From positions 1-42,950 of IMG/VR virus record IMGVR_UViG_3300010151_000027: a DNA stretch of 42,950 bases. The stretch is one strand, 5' to 3'. The notes under the pieces were generated by a model. That model ran no database searches, was not told where the DNA came from, and saw nothing but the letters and a program-made list of their open reading frames with translations. Positions 13,113-21,936 of the stretch are shown here, piece by piece. Each line of letters starts with the position of its first letter. The first letter of the stretch is position 1. Made by a program: the position numbers and the translations under genes. The DNA is from a virus.

Positions 13113-16100
13113 TGGCTAAGCAAACAAATACAGAGAGCGGTGATAATCCACCAGCTGGATATACTCCTAATCCACCTAATCCGAACTATGTACCTACATC
13201 GCCTACTACTAAGGATACACCTGATCCTGATCCAACAGCATATGTAGATGGTAATAGTATTGTATACCTAAGTAACGATATACATAACGACATGCGATAT
13301 GCACCATTACAGCGCGCAGCTAATAATCAAGACCTAGACTACGTTTTATTTGAAGCATTTAGTAGAAATAAAAAAATTGGATCAGTCACTGTTAATATCA
13401 CTGATCCAGTATTGACAATAACTAATTCGAGTTTAGATTTAAATTTAGTATCTATTATTCGAGATAAGTTAGGTCTAGGAAATGGGCAGTATGACATACG
13501 CGTATGTATGTATAGAAATTATGTATATACTCAAGATTCAGAAACAAATGAAATTCTTGAAACTGGTACAGTTCAGATAGAAGAGATATCATCAACTCGT
13601 CATGAAATTAGAGTAAAGCCTACACTACAAAAATTCAATAATTCTATTGCTGAATGGGGTGATACGTCACCTAAGCAGAGTGATTTTGATTATGATGTAA
13701 TATGGCCAGCTATACTAAAAAATACATCGCAAAATATATCACTAATTTCAACAAATTGGCAGAGTATTGAGTTTGATGATGAAGTAGGTCTAGACCATGT
13801 AGTATTTAGATTAGTAGATCCACTCCCTAAGAGTGTTAAGGTTGGTAATAAACTACAAATAACACGAGATTTAATATCACCGTATAGTATTCCTGTTATA
13901 GTTGACTTCGAAGTAGATTTATTCAGTGAATTTACACAACTACGAGGTCCACATTTTAAAGCTATTGATGTTAAAGATAAGCCTTCTAGATCAACAATGT
14001 TTGAGACTTGGGATAGCATCATTGGCTCTGATTCAGCAACAAGTCAGCGAGTTATTGATAAGTATATAAGCGGATCTGATGACTCGGAACTAAGTATTGA
14101 TTACCGATCATACGATAACTTTGTACATTTTAGCTCCGCAGCTGAGCGCTTAAAAAACTTTAAGTATAAGCTAGAGTTGATAGAGCAATATACATCGCAG
14201 TCTGGAGTTGTTACTACTGTACAAGCAGGATTAGATGAAACTGAAGCGACTGGTTCAGCTGAATTTATTCAAAATAAAGCAATGTATGATTCAAAGCGAG
14301 ATGGTGTAATAAGCGGGTTTGATGGGTATGAGAAATATTTATACTATGAATCACATTCTACGGAAACTAATACGTATGGGACATTCCCAGCTGCTACATG
14401 GCCAAAGCATACATCTGAAAAGCCATATACTCAAATGCACACCACTGGTTCAGAAGCTGTTACATGGTATAACTCACAACTAACATCTGCATCACTACAT
14501 GATGATACAAACATTAGTATACTACGTAATACAATACCATTACATATTTTACAAGATTCCAATAGCGATAGTTATGTGCTATTTGTAGATATGATTGGAC
14601 AACATTTTGATACACTCTATAATTATATATCACATATAACATCAGTTACAGATAGAGGAGAGTCTATCTATACTGGTATGAGTAAGGATTTAATATATGA
14701 CACTGCTAAGTCATTTGGCTGGAATCTACAATCTGGATTTGATACCAGTAAGCTATGGGAATACGCATTAGGTACAGATGAAACTGGAAGCTACAACTCA
14801 GGTACCACATATGTTACGAAAGAGTCATATTCACATGAAGATATTGAGAAGCAAACCTGGAAACGTATTGTAAATAACATCCCATATCTCCTTAAAACTA
14901 AAGGTACAGCTCGTGGTATAAAAGCATTACTCAATACCTATGGTATACCAAATACTATACTACAAATACAGGAGTACGGTGGTCCAACTCCTGTGAGAGT
15001 AGCAGATGCACGACGTGAAATTGAAAAATTCTCATATGCATTAGACTTCTCTGGATCGAGCCATATTAGTACAACTCATACAAAAGTAGATGCTGATAAA
15101 GAGGGTACATCGTTTACGAAAACTTCAACTAATCGATACCCATCGATGTATGAATTTAGGTTTGATACACACACAACACAAAGTATGCATTTAGTATCTA
15201 CTGAAGCAACATCGAGTGATGGTGTAGATGGTGACGGCTTTAGTAGATTTGAAGTTATATTAGAACACTCTAGTTCCGCATCTGCTACATCTAGTTACTG
15301 TAATTATGGTAGATTAGTATTTAAGCTCAATAATACATCATCAACTGTAATATCAACAGACTATGCTCCATTTTACGATAATGATTGGTGGAATGTATCA
15401 TTCGGTACTAAAGACTATGTAGACGGCCCAACCGATACAGGTCTTACCACGTTTGAGATTCGTTATGCTAAAATTGGTGAACACGCTGATAGTATAACAC
15501 ATACCGGGTCTGCAACCGCTATACCAGCTGGTGTACCATATGCATTAAGCTATAATGCAGCTTGGGGTAATGCAGGAAACATGCTATGGGGAGGTACGGG
15601 ATCAGGGTATAGTAATGCTACGTACAACCCATTCACAGGTTCAATGCAAGAAATTCGAGGTTGGGCAGAATATATAGGTGATAGTGCTTTCCACCAACAT
15701 GCCTTATCACCAATATCAATAGTAGGTGATACAGTACAAATGGGATATAATGATTTAATTATGAGACACCCATTAGGTACTGATAATCGAACATATAATC
15801 ACTCAACTACAACTGTATTACAGCCAACATCATCACTACCTAATGTTAATAATAGATTACCGTTCACTTCTGGTGAAGATACTGACGCAACATTTGTAGG
15901 CTGGCCTGACTCTACACCGTATAGTAATAAATCAGAAACATATTACGTTAGTGTACCAACAGGTATCGGTCCGAGAGCCCATGATAATAAAATACGAATT
16001 GAAAGTAACAGTTTGGAAGGAACGAGTTTAGCTCATGATATGAGTTTTGAAACATCACCATTTGACACAAACGCTTTAGATACAGATGATATTTCTATTG

Positions 16101-16927
16101 CTCTATCACCTCAAGATCAGATTGATATGGATATTGCAATGCAATTCGGCGGATTCTCTCTAGATGATTACATCGGTGACCCTCGCGATAGATTCAAAGG
16201 AGAATACAGATCACTACGTGATACGAAAAATTTATACTTTAAAAAATACGATAACAAGTATAATATATGGGCTTTCATACGATTATTAGGATTCTTTAAC
16301 ACTGGAATATTTAAGCAGATTGAATCACTACTTCCTGCTCGAGCCGATGCAACTGTTGGTGTAGTGATACGACCTACTATACTAGAGAGGGTAAAGATTA
16401 AGACTGATGTATCTATGTCTTTCGAAGATATGTATCATACAGGCAGTATTGGATCTAGTGTAACAGTAGTAGGAAGTAATATATCACAATCATTCAATAA
16501 TACAGATTTCTTAATACATACTACTACAATCAACACGGGAGTTAGAGCTAGTAACCCTACGTATGATATATATAGACAGGGTAGTGAGTATCAATACGGA
16601 AACTACACTGGCTCTAGCGTACAACCATTTGTGTCAGGTAGTAATGATGCACAAAGAAACTTAGGTACATTTAGTGGATCATTATCAGGATCACATCCAC
16701 AATATATGTATTCCAGAGGCCTTGAGAACCTTATAGTATACGGCTGTAGAATGACTTCACCGGATTTTAATGAATCGAGTCCTGATACAATAGATGGTGC
16801 ACCTGTGGTAGAGTTTATATTAACAAATCCAAATAGGTTAACCGTAAGTAGTCCATCAGCTATGTCCCCTACACAACGAGGGGGTAATCAGTCAGGTGGA
16901 CCAATATCTGAAATAACAGTAAGATAA
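13112..16927 (+). CDS. Large tail/baseplate protein with lectin-like domain, 1271 aa
   Basis: The largest gene in the window. Residues 8-45 are Pro/Thr-rich (PPNPNYVPTSPTTKDTPDPD). A helical block at about residues 478-615 contains SYVLFVDMIGQHFDTLYNYI, GMSKDLIYDTAKSFGW and NIPYLLKTKGTARGIKALLN, a pattern I know from large structural proteins of marine and Bacteroidetes phages and resembling tail-protein-I-type modules. From about residue 638 (YALDFSGSSHIS) to 845 (NPFTGSMQEIRGW) the sequence looks like a concanavalin/LamG beta-sandwich. The C-terminal 300 residues include a baseplate-like section (RFKGEYRSLRDTKNLYFKKY). Probably an outer wedge or fibre-attachment protein; exact T4 equivalent (gp7/gp8/gp10) uncertain. 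Confidence 0.75.
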   Translation: MAKQTNTESGDNPPAGYTPNPPNPNYVPTSPTTKDTPDPDPTAYVDGNSIVYLSNDIHNDMRYAPLQRAANNQDLDYVLFEAFSRNKKIGSVTVNITDPVLTITNSSLDLNLVSIIRDKLGLGNGQYDIRVCMYRNYVYTQDSETNEILETGTVQIEEISSTRHEIRVKPTLQKFNNSIAEWGDTSPKQSDFDYDVIWPAILKNTSQNISLISTNWQSIEFDDEVGLDHVVFRLVDPLPKSVKVGNKLQITRDLISPYSIPVIVDFEVDLFSEFTQLRGPHFKAIDVKDKPSRSTMFETWDSIIGSDSATSQRVIDKYISGSDDSELSIDYRSYDNFVHFSSAAERLKNFKYKLELIEQYTSQSGVVTTVQAGLDETEATGSAEFIQNKAMYDSKRDGVISGFDGYEKYLYYESHSTETNTYGTFPAATWPKHTSEKPYTQMHTTGSEAVTWYNSQLTSASLHDDTNISILRNTIPLHILQDSNSDSYVLFVDMIGQHFDTLYNYISHITSVTDRGESIYTGMSKDLIYDTAKSFGWNLQSGFDTSKLWEYALGTDETGSYNSGTTYVTKESYSHEDIEKQTWKRIVNNIPYLLKTKGTARGIKALLNTYGIPNTILQIQEYGGPTPVRVADARREIEKFSYALDFSGSSHISTTHTKVDADKEGTSFTKTSTNRYPSMYEFRFDTHTTQSMHLVSTEATSSDGVDGDGFSRFEVILEHSSSASATSSYCNYGRLVFKLNNTSSTVISTDYAPFYDNDWWNVSFGTKDYVDGPTDTGLTTFEIRYAKIGEHADSITHTGSATAIPAGVPYALSYNAAWGNAGNMLWGGTGSGYSNATYNPFTGSMQEIRGWAEYIGDSAFHQHALSPISIVGDTVQMGYNDLIMRHPLGTDNRTYNHSTTTVLQPTSSLPNVNNRLPFTSGEDTDATFVGWPDSTPYSNKSETYYVSVPTGIGPRAHDNKIRIESNSLEGTSLAHDMSFETSPFDTNALDTDDISIALSPQDQIDMDIAMQFGGFSLDDYIGDPRDRFKGEYRSLRDTKNLYFKKYDNKYNIWAFIRLLGFFNTGIFKQIESLLPARADATVGVVIRPTILERVKIKTDVSMSFEDMYHTGSIGSSVTVVGSNISQSFNNTDFLIHTTTINTGVRASNPTYDIYRQGSEYQYGNYTGSSVQPFVSGSNDAQRNLGTFSGSLSGSHPQYMYSRGLENLIVYGCRMTSPDFNESSPDTIDGAPVVEFILTNPNRLTVSSPSAMSPTQRGGNQSGGPISEITVR

Positions 16928-16938
16928 TTTTAAAAATG

Positions 16939-16948
16939 TATATTTATA
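16939..16948 (+). promoter_or_regulatory. TATATTTATA motif upstream of gene at 16976
   Basis: The exact 10-mer occurs in the 48-base gap before the gene at 16976, with a GGAG ribosome site (ATGGAGTAACAG) between it and the start. Position is ideal for a transcription start about 20 bases before the gene. Confidence 0.5.
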
Positions 16949-16975
16949 ATATATAACGAAACATGGAGTAACAGA

Positions 16976-17626
16976 ATGGGATATTTAGATAATAGTAGTG
17001 TAACAGTTGATGCTGTATTAACAAAGCGAGGAAGAGAATTGCTTGCAAAAGGTCAACTGAATATAACAAAATTTGCGTTAGGTGATGATGAGGTAGATTA
17101 TAATTTATGGGATCCAAATCATACTTTAGGGTCTAATTACTATGGTCAAGCTATTGAAAACTTACCAATGCTAGAAGCGTTCAGTAACGATCCACAGACA
17201 TTGAAGTTTAAATTAATGACACTACCGAAGAATACACAAATTCTACCTATAGTAACATTAGCAGAATCTTCTGTAGTATTAACTACCCCAGGTCAGTCAT
17301 CAGTATTGTCACCACAAACAAGTAATATAACAGATGGTAACTCACAGCTAGGATATACATTCACGATTTCAAACGCGGATATTATATCACTAGGAGCAGA
17401 TACATTACCAGCTAATAGTAATGTATTAAACGTAAGTCACACTCCTGATGGTAATCAATCATCGCATACTATTACAGCTTTAAAAGCTCAATTAACTGCT
17501 CGATCAATTACAACAACACAGACAACTACATTAACTATTACAGCTAATGAAACAGGTGGATCTATAACGATACCAGTAACTGTTAACGCAGATACTGTAT
17601 TAACATCAGGACAATCTGTACTATAA
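16976..17626 (+). CDS. Conserved phage structural protein, 216 aa
   Basis: The N-terminus MGYLDNSSVTVDAVLTKRGR, followed by ELLAKGQLNITKFALGDDEV and DYNLWDPNH, is a recurring signature of a structural protein of marine T4-like phages. The 90-residue N-terminal domain is followed by a Ser/Thr-rich, repetitive beta part (TSNITDGNSQLGYTFTISNA) that resembles an Ig-like or fibre segment. It likely belongs to the tail or a fibre-connection element. The gene has its own AT motif and Shine-Dalgarno and starts the next sub-operon. Confidence 0.78.
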   Translation: MGYLDNSSVTVDAVLTKRGRELLAKGQLNITKFALGDDEVDYNLWDPNHTLGSNYYGQAIENLPMLEAFSNDPQTLKFKLMTLPKNTQILPIVTLAESSVVLTTPGQSSVLSPQTSNITDGNSQLGYTFTISNADIISLGADTLPANSNVLNVSHTPDGNQSSHTITALKAQLTARSITTTQTTTLTITANETGGSITIPVTVNADTVLTSGQSVL

Positions 17627-17636
17627 AGGATAACAA

Positions 17637-18698
17637 ATGACAGCATTTACTAATTTTGAATTGGACGATATAGTAGAAGGGAATGTAGCAAAGAATGTAA
17701 CATCTACACTATTTTCAGGTGGAGCATCATCACTAACTTCATTTTTTACATCATCTGCGCAAACAGCATCAGCAGCCGGAACATATTACTGGGATGTATA
17801 TGATAAGGTAACTACAGATGCATCAGCAGAAGTACAATTTCAAATATCATACGGACATTATGCAGGATCTGGATCTGCAACACCTAGTGGTGCAACGACA
17901 GGTATTCAACCTACCCGAGCAGTGTATAGTCAATTTAGAAATATACTGGTGGCAAATCCAACACCTACTACGAAATTCTCTATGACTGATAATCATAATT
18001 GTGATAGAATGATATTCTTCACATTTAATAGAGCTCGATTTAAAGAGCAAGTAGACGTAGGTAATTGGGAACTAAGATTATCAGGATCAGCTGCAGCTGG
18101 TAATCCATTTACTTCTGGACAATACCTAGGTTTAATTGACGACAGTACTGTATCTAGTGGAACAACAGAAAATGGTCATAAAGTATATAACATAGTAAGT
18201 GGATCAGGTACAACTCTGTACGAGACAGGTAGTGCTTATGAATACTACGGAAAAGTATATCCAGAGCTTGGTATATTAGCTTTAAATGGAGATAGAATAC
18301 TGAGCTCATCAACAGGTAACACCTATGAAGGTACATCAAGTTTAAAGCTCACCGGTGGTGATAGCGCGGATGCTTATGATGAGGTAAATGAAAAGATATT
18401 TTTATCTATTAACTCTGGCTCTTATTTCTCCGGTAGAGCTGATGAAGATGTATCATCTACACACTACTTTGTACGAGCTAAAAATAGTAAATATAATTTC
18501 ACAAGCAATGATACATTTACAACAGGATCAGCAGGTCAAGTTAGACATACATCTATGATAGGTGATCCACAGGTATACATTACAACAATCGGGCTATATA
18601 GCGATGCCAACGAATTAGTTGCAGTTGCAAAATTAAGTAAACCGTTGCTTAAAAACTTTGAGCGAGAGGCTACAGTACGAGTTAAGTTAGATTATTAG
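17637..18698 (+). CDS. Tail structural protein with shared C-terminal module, 353 aa
   Basis: The start follows AAGGATAACAA. The first 60 residues are Ser/Ala-rich (VTSTLFSGGASSLTSFFTSS); a folded core has YYWDVYDKVT, RAVYSQFRNILVAN and RMIFFTFNRARFKEQVD, then beta-rich sequence. The C-terminal 75 residues (from YFVRAKNSKYNF through QVYITTIGLYSDANELVAVA to the end) are clearly related to the end of the next gene's product, indicating a common attachment or capping module. A structural protein of the tail/baseplate; exact role unknown. Confidence 0.75.
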   Translation: MTAFTNFELDDIVEGNVAKNVTSTLFSGGASSLTSFFTSSAQTASAAGTYYWDVYDKVTTDASAEVQFQISYGHYAGSGSATPSGATTGIQPTRAVYSQFRNILVANPTPTTKFSMTDNHNCDRMIFFTFNRARFKEQVDVGNWELRLSGSAAAGNPFTSGQYLGLIDDSTVSSGTTENGHKVYNIVSGSGTTLYETGSAYEYYGKVYPELGILALNGDRILSSSTGNTYEGTSSLKLTGGDSADAYDEVNEKIFLSINSGSYFSGRADEDVSSTHYFVRAKNSKYNFTSNDTFTTGSAGQVRHTSMIGDPQVYITTIGLYSDANELVAVAKLSKPLLKNFEREATVRVKLDY

Positions 18699-18708
18699 GA
18701 GGCTATAA

Positions 18709-20556
18709 ATGTCAAGGTTTACGTACAAGGCGCTTGATTCTAAGAAGTCATCTGCAAAGAAGTATACTGCTCATAAGTCGTGGACTATTACTGATGAAAC
18801 AGCTACTACATATGGTGTTGTTCCGTTATCAGGATCATACGCGTCATCCTCATTCGAAACAGCACCTGGATTAAAAACTAATGATATATATCAACGTTTA
18901 GTTTTCGATTCAATACATCATCTATATTATGCAGACCCAAACAATTCTCATATATCGAGTGATAGTGAATTTATGGGTGAGCAGCATAGAGAGTTATTAT
19001 CTGATATACAAGTATTTTCAATACCATCAAACATTTATGGTGATAGAATTGTACCCGGTAGTGTTTATCTAGATGTTGGACCTATAGATTTTTGGGATGA
19101 TGGAAAAGGTAATTTATTAAGTACATACTATCTTCAAAAACATCACACCCTTCCCCCCTATCACATGCTAACATATGGTTGGCCACCTAATCCGGATAGT
19201 ACTTTTATATATATATCTTTTGATAGTGAGCGAGATAACCCTGTGGGAGATACATTGCCTTCTACTTTAAAATCGAAAGGTGAGAATGTAAATAGATATC
19301 CTACATGTCAAAACACTATATCTGGTTTTGGTAGAAAGTTAAGTACTCAATTGTCGTATCACCCTCTTACTCATCGTGCAGCAGAACTATCAGGTACAGC
19401 ATCTATAGATTCTGGTTCAGAAAGTGTAATTGAAATACAAAATACCACAGGTATAGATAATTGGAATTCTGATTTTGCTATTAGTTGTTGGGTTAAAATA
19501 CCTACATCACAGAGTGTATCATCAAGCTTTACAGGTCCATTACTACCAGGGACACAACGCACGTTAGAATCTCACACTGAAAATGTAATCGCTACAAGTA
19601 GAGGATTTATAGATAATCCAGGTCACAACTCTATAATCCCTTGGGAGATATCCGTCGTAAATGATGGTATCGGTACTGATGCTGTCGGTAAAATATACGC
19701 GAGACGTGGCCAGTATGATGATGTAACATTACTAACATCTAGTTTATCTCATAATATAACTGGATCAGAAGATGTTTGGACACATGTCCTATTTCAAAAA
19801 ACAGGATCTGAATTACAGCTTTTAGTAAATAGTGGTTCAACAACTAACCATGCAGAATACTCCTGGTGGAGGGTAGGAAACAACACTAGTAGTGTTGCTA
19901 TGGCTACCGGATCAGATCCTTTGAGTAATATAGATATTATATCACATACTAATATATGTATAGGTGCACAACGTGCAGGTTATAAACAAATAAAGATAGG
20001 ATCTAAAGAAACTAGTACCCCGTCTGTTAAATATAACCCTGCATACATTAAACCATTATCAGCATCTATCGATGAGTTTACAATCTATAACCAAGCATTA
20101 AATAGTACACCAGCAAGTATAGATTCACTCAGCCGCAAAGGGCCTATAGAGAGTATGCATTTCTACGGTACACCGCATCCATATGTAGGTAATGTATTTT
20201 ATAATCATGGTATTATTACAATAACAGATAATTTTAGTACACAAGATGCTGAATTAGCTGCAAGTAATTATACACTTACATTTTCAGGTTCACATGATAT
20301 AACAGCACATTCTTATAAATGTACCGTTGAAGATGGTGAGTATAATATGACATTAAATCCGACAGCACGTCAAGGTAATAGTTTAAATAATCAACAACCT
20401 GCAGGCTTCGTTACTAGTTCTGACTTTACACCGTATATTACGACAATTGGATTATATAATGATAATAGCGAGTTATTAGCTATAGGAAAGTTAGCTCAAC
20501 CGGTAAAGAGTCCAAAAGATTTTGATATAACATTCATCGTTCAATTCGATACATAA
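18709..20556 (+). CDS. Tail structural protein with LamG-like domain, 615 aa
   Basis: A strong AGGAGG ribosome site precedes the start. The N-terminal 200 residues contain LVFDSIHHLYYADPNNSHIS and other aromatic-rich segments. Residues about 255-410 read as a LamG/concanavalin-like beta-sandwich (FAISCWVKIPTSQS; WTHVLFQKTGSELQLLVNSG), a fold often used to bind glycans. The final 40 residues (YITTIGLYNDNSELLAIGKL) match the end of the upstream protein, so the two probably share an attachment site or arose from a common module. Likely a tail decoration or receptor-contact protein. Confidence 0.77.
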   Translation: MSRFTYKALDSKKSSAKKYTAHKSWTITDETATTYGVVPLSGSYASSSFETAPGLKTNDIYQRLVFDSIHHLYYADPNNSHISSDSEFMGEQHRELLSDIQVFSIPSNIYGDRIVPGSVYLDVGPIDFWDDGKGNLLSTYYLQKHHTLPPYHMLTYGWPPNPDSTFIYISFDSERDNPVGDTLPSTLKSKGENVNRYPTCQNTISGFGRKLSTQLSYHPLTHRAAELSGTASIDSGSESVIEIQNTTGIDNWNSDFAISCWVKIPTSQSVSSSFTGPLLPGTQRTLESHTENVIATSRGFIDNPGHNSIIPWEISVVNDGIGTDAVGKIYARRGQYDDVTLLTSSLSHNITGSEDVWTHVLFQKTGSELQLLVNSGSTTNHAEYSWWRVGNNTSSVAMATGSDPLSNIDIISHTNICIGAQRAGYKQIKIGSKETSTPSVKYNPAYIKPLSASIDEFTIYNQALNSTPASIDSLSRKGPIESMHFYGTPHPYVGNVFYNHGIITITDNFSTQDAELAASNYTLTFSGSHDITAHSYKCTVEDGEYNMTLNPTARQGNSLNNQQPAGFVTSSDFTPYITTIGLYNDNSELLAIGKLAQPVKSPKDFDITFIVQFDT

Positions 20557-20557
20557 T

Positions 20558-20998
20558 ATGAGTCATTGGTTATATAAAGGGGAGATACTAAAAAAAGCTC
20601 CAGAAGAATATTTCGGTTTTGTTTATTTAATAAAAAATAAGAAAACAGGTAAGAAGTATATTGGTCGAAAGTATTTCGGGACAACTCGTCGTGTTAAAGT
20701 TAAAGGTAAGAAGAGACGTAAAGTTATACGGAAAGAATCTGATTGGGCAATATATGAAGGTTCATCTAAATCACTAATACAAGATATACAAAAATTAGGT
20801 AAGAATCATTTTGAGTTTACTATCTTAATAATGGGTGAAACTAAAGGTCAAGTTAATTACTTAGAAGAAAACATTCATCATAAATTTCACGTATCAGCTA
20901 ACAAAGACTTCTACAATGACTGTATAGGTCCACGTAGATTTGCGAAAGTTCGATTTGATGAAAGTGTAGCTAAAAAAATTAACGATATAGTTGTTTAG
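20558..20998 (+). CDS. GIY-YIG family endonuclease (Seg/homing type)
   Basis: The 146-residue protein has the GIY-YIG core: F21-V22-Y23 in GFVYLIKNKKTGKK and Y34-I35-G36 in KYIGRKYF, with R37 next to it, and the later acidic helix NYLEENIHHKFHV (about residues 100-112) supplying the metal-binding Glu. The N-terminus resembles phage 'MSHWLYKG...' Seg-like proteins. A basic insertion (RRVKVKGKKRRKVIRK) likely contacts DNA. Such free-standing enzymes cut DNA and often spread themselves between phage genomes; some act in genome exclusion. It starts two bases after a tail gene and lies between tail and replication genes. Confidence 0.85.
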   Translation: MSHWLYKGEILKKAPEEYFGFVYLIKNKKTGKKYIGRKYFGTTRRVKVKGKKRRKVIRKESDWAIYEGSSKSLIQDIQKLGKNHFEFTILIMGETKGQVNYLEENIHHKFHVSANKDFYNDCIGPRRFAKVRFDESVAKKINDIVV

Positions 20999-21024
20999 TT
21001 TGTAGAAAAATCATATATTATAGC

Positions 21025-21936
21025 ATGGGATTATTGAGTATACTAGAGACTGTGTTAGGACGGTCTAAGAAGACATCGGGAAACAATGTATCGTTTAAGT
21101 GTCCATGTTGCAACCACTATAAGCATAAGTTAGAGATTGATTTATCAACTCAATACTGGCATTGTTGGGTTTGTAATGCTAAAGGACGCAAATTATATAC
21201 ATTATTTAGAAAAGCAAATGCATCTAAAGTTCAAATAGGTGATTTAAACAAAGAAGTAGGTAGTTATACTCCTGTACGAGAATCTGCAGATAAATCCACA
21301 GTAATGCTGCCACCAGAATTCCAATTAATACTTAATGGTAATAAAAATAATCCCGAGTTTAGAAATGCGCTACATTATCTAAGAACACGAGGTATTACGA
21401 GAGAGGATATTGTTAGATATAATATAGGATACTGTGAAACTGGTGAATACGGTGGTATGATTATTATACCTAGCTATGATGTAGACGGTAAATTAAACTT
21501 CTTTACTGGTAGAACATATTATAAAGACGCATCGTTTAAACATAAGAATCCGAAGGTTAGTAAAGATATTATTGGATTTGAATTACTAATTAATTGGAGT
21601 GAGCCTATAACAATTGTTGAAGGAGCATTTGATGCAATTGCAGTGAAGAGAAATGCAGTACCATTGTTTGGAAAAATTGTTCTCGATAAACTAAAATCAG
21701 CAATAATAAGTAATAATGTTAAAACTGTATATATAGGACTAGATTCTGATGCTAGAGAGAAAGCATTAGATATATGTCAATATTTTATTAATAATGGTGT
21801 AACTGTATACCTTATAGAATTAGGAAATACAGATCCTAGTGAGTTAGGATATCCAGAGTTTACAAAACTATACAATACTACAAGTCCACTAACTGGTAGT
21901 AATTTAATGATGAGAAAGATGGGGATAATGAGTTGA
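21025..21936 (+). CDS. gp61: DNA primase, T4 gp61-like (zinc ribbon plus TOPRIM)
   Basis: The 303-residue protein has an N-terminal zinc-binding domain (C26/C29 ... C47/C50 in KCPCCNHY and YWHCWVCNAKG), a linker, and a TOPRIM catalytic domain: PITIVEGAFDAIAV (Glu near residue 199) and VYIGLDSDAREKA (Asp pair near residues 240-242), the canonical E...DxD metal ligands. It makes RNA primers for lagging-strand synthesis with the helicase. It is slightly shorter than T4 gp61 (342 aa). There is no Shine-Dalgarno of note. Its stop TGA overlaps the TTG start of the following nuclease gene, so the two are translationally coupled. Confidence 0.88.
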   Translation: MGLLSILETVLGRSKKTSGNNVSFKCPCCNHYKHKLEIDLSTQYWHCWVCNAKGRKLYTLFRKANASKVQIGDLNKEVGSYTPVRESADKSTVMLPPEFQLILNGNKNNPEFRNALHYLRTRGITREDIVRYNIGYCETGEYGGMIIIPSYDVDGKLNFFTGRTYYKDASFKHKNPKVSKDIIGFELLINWSEPITIVEGAFDAIAVKRNAVPLFGKIVLDKLKSAIISNNVKTVYIGLDSDAREKALDICQYFINNGVTVYLIELGNTDPSELGYPEFTKLYNTTSPLTGSNLMMRKMGIMS

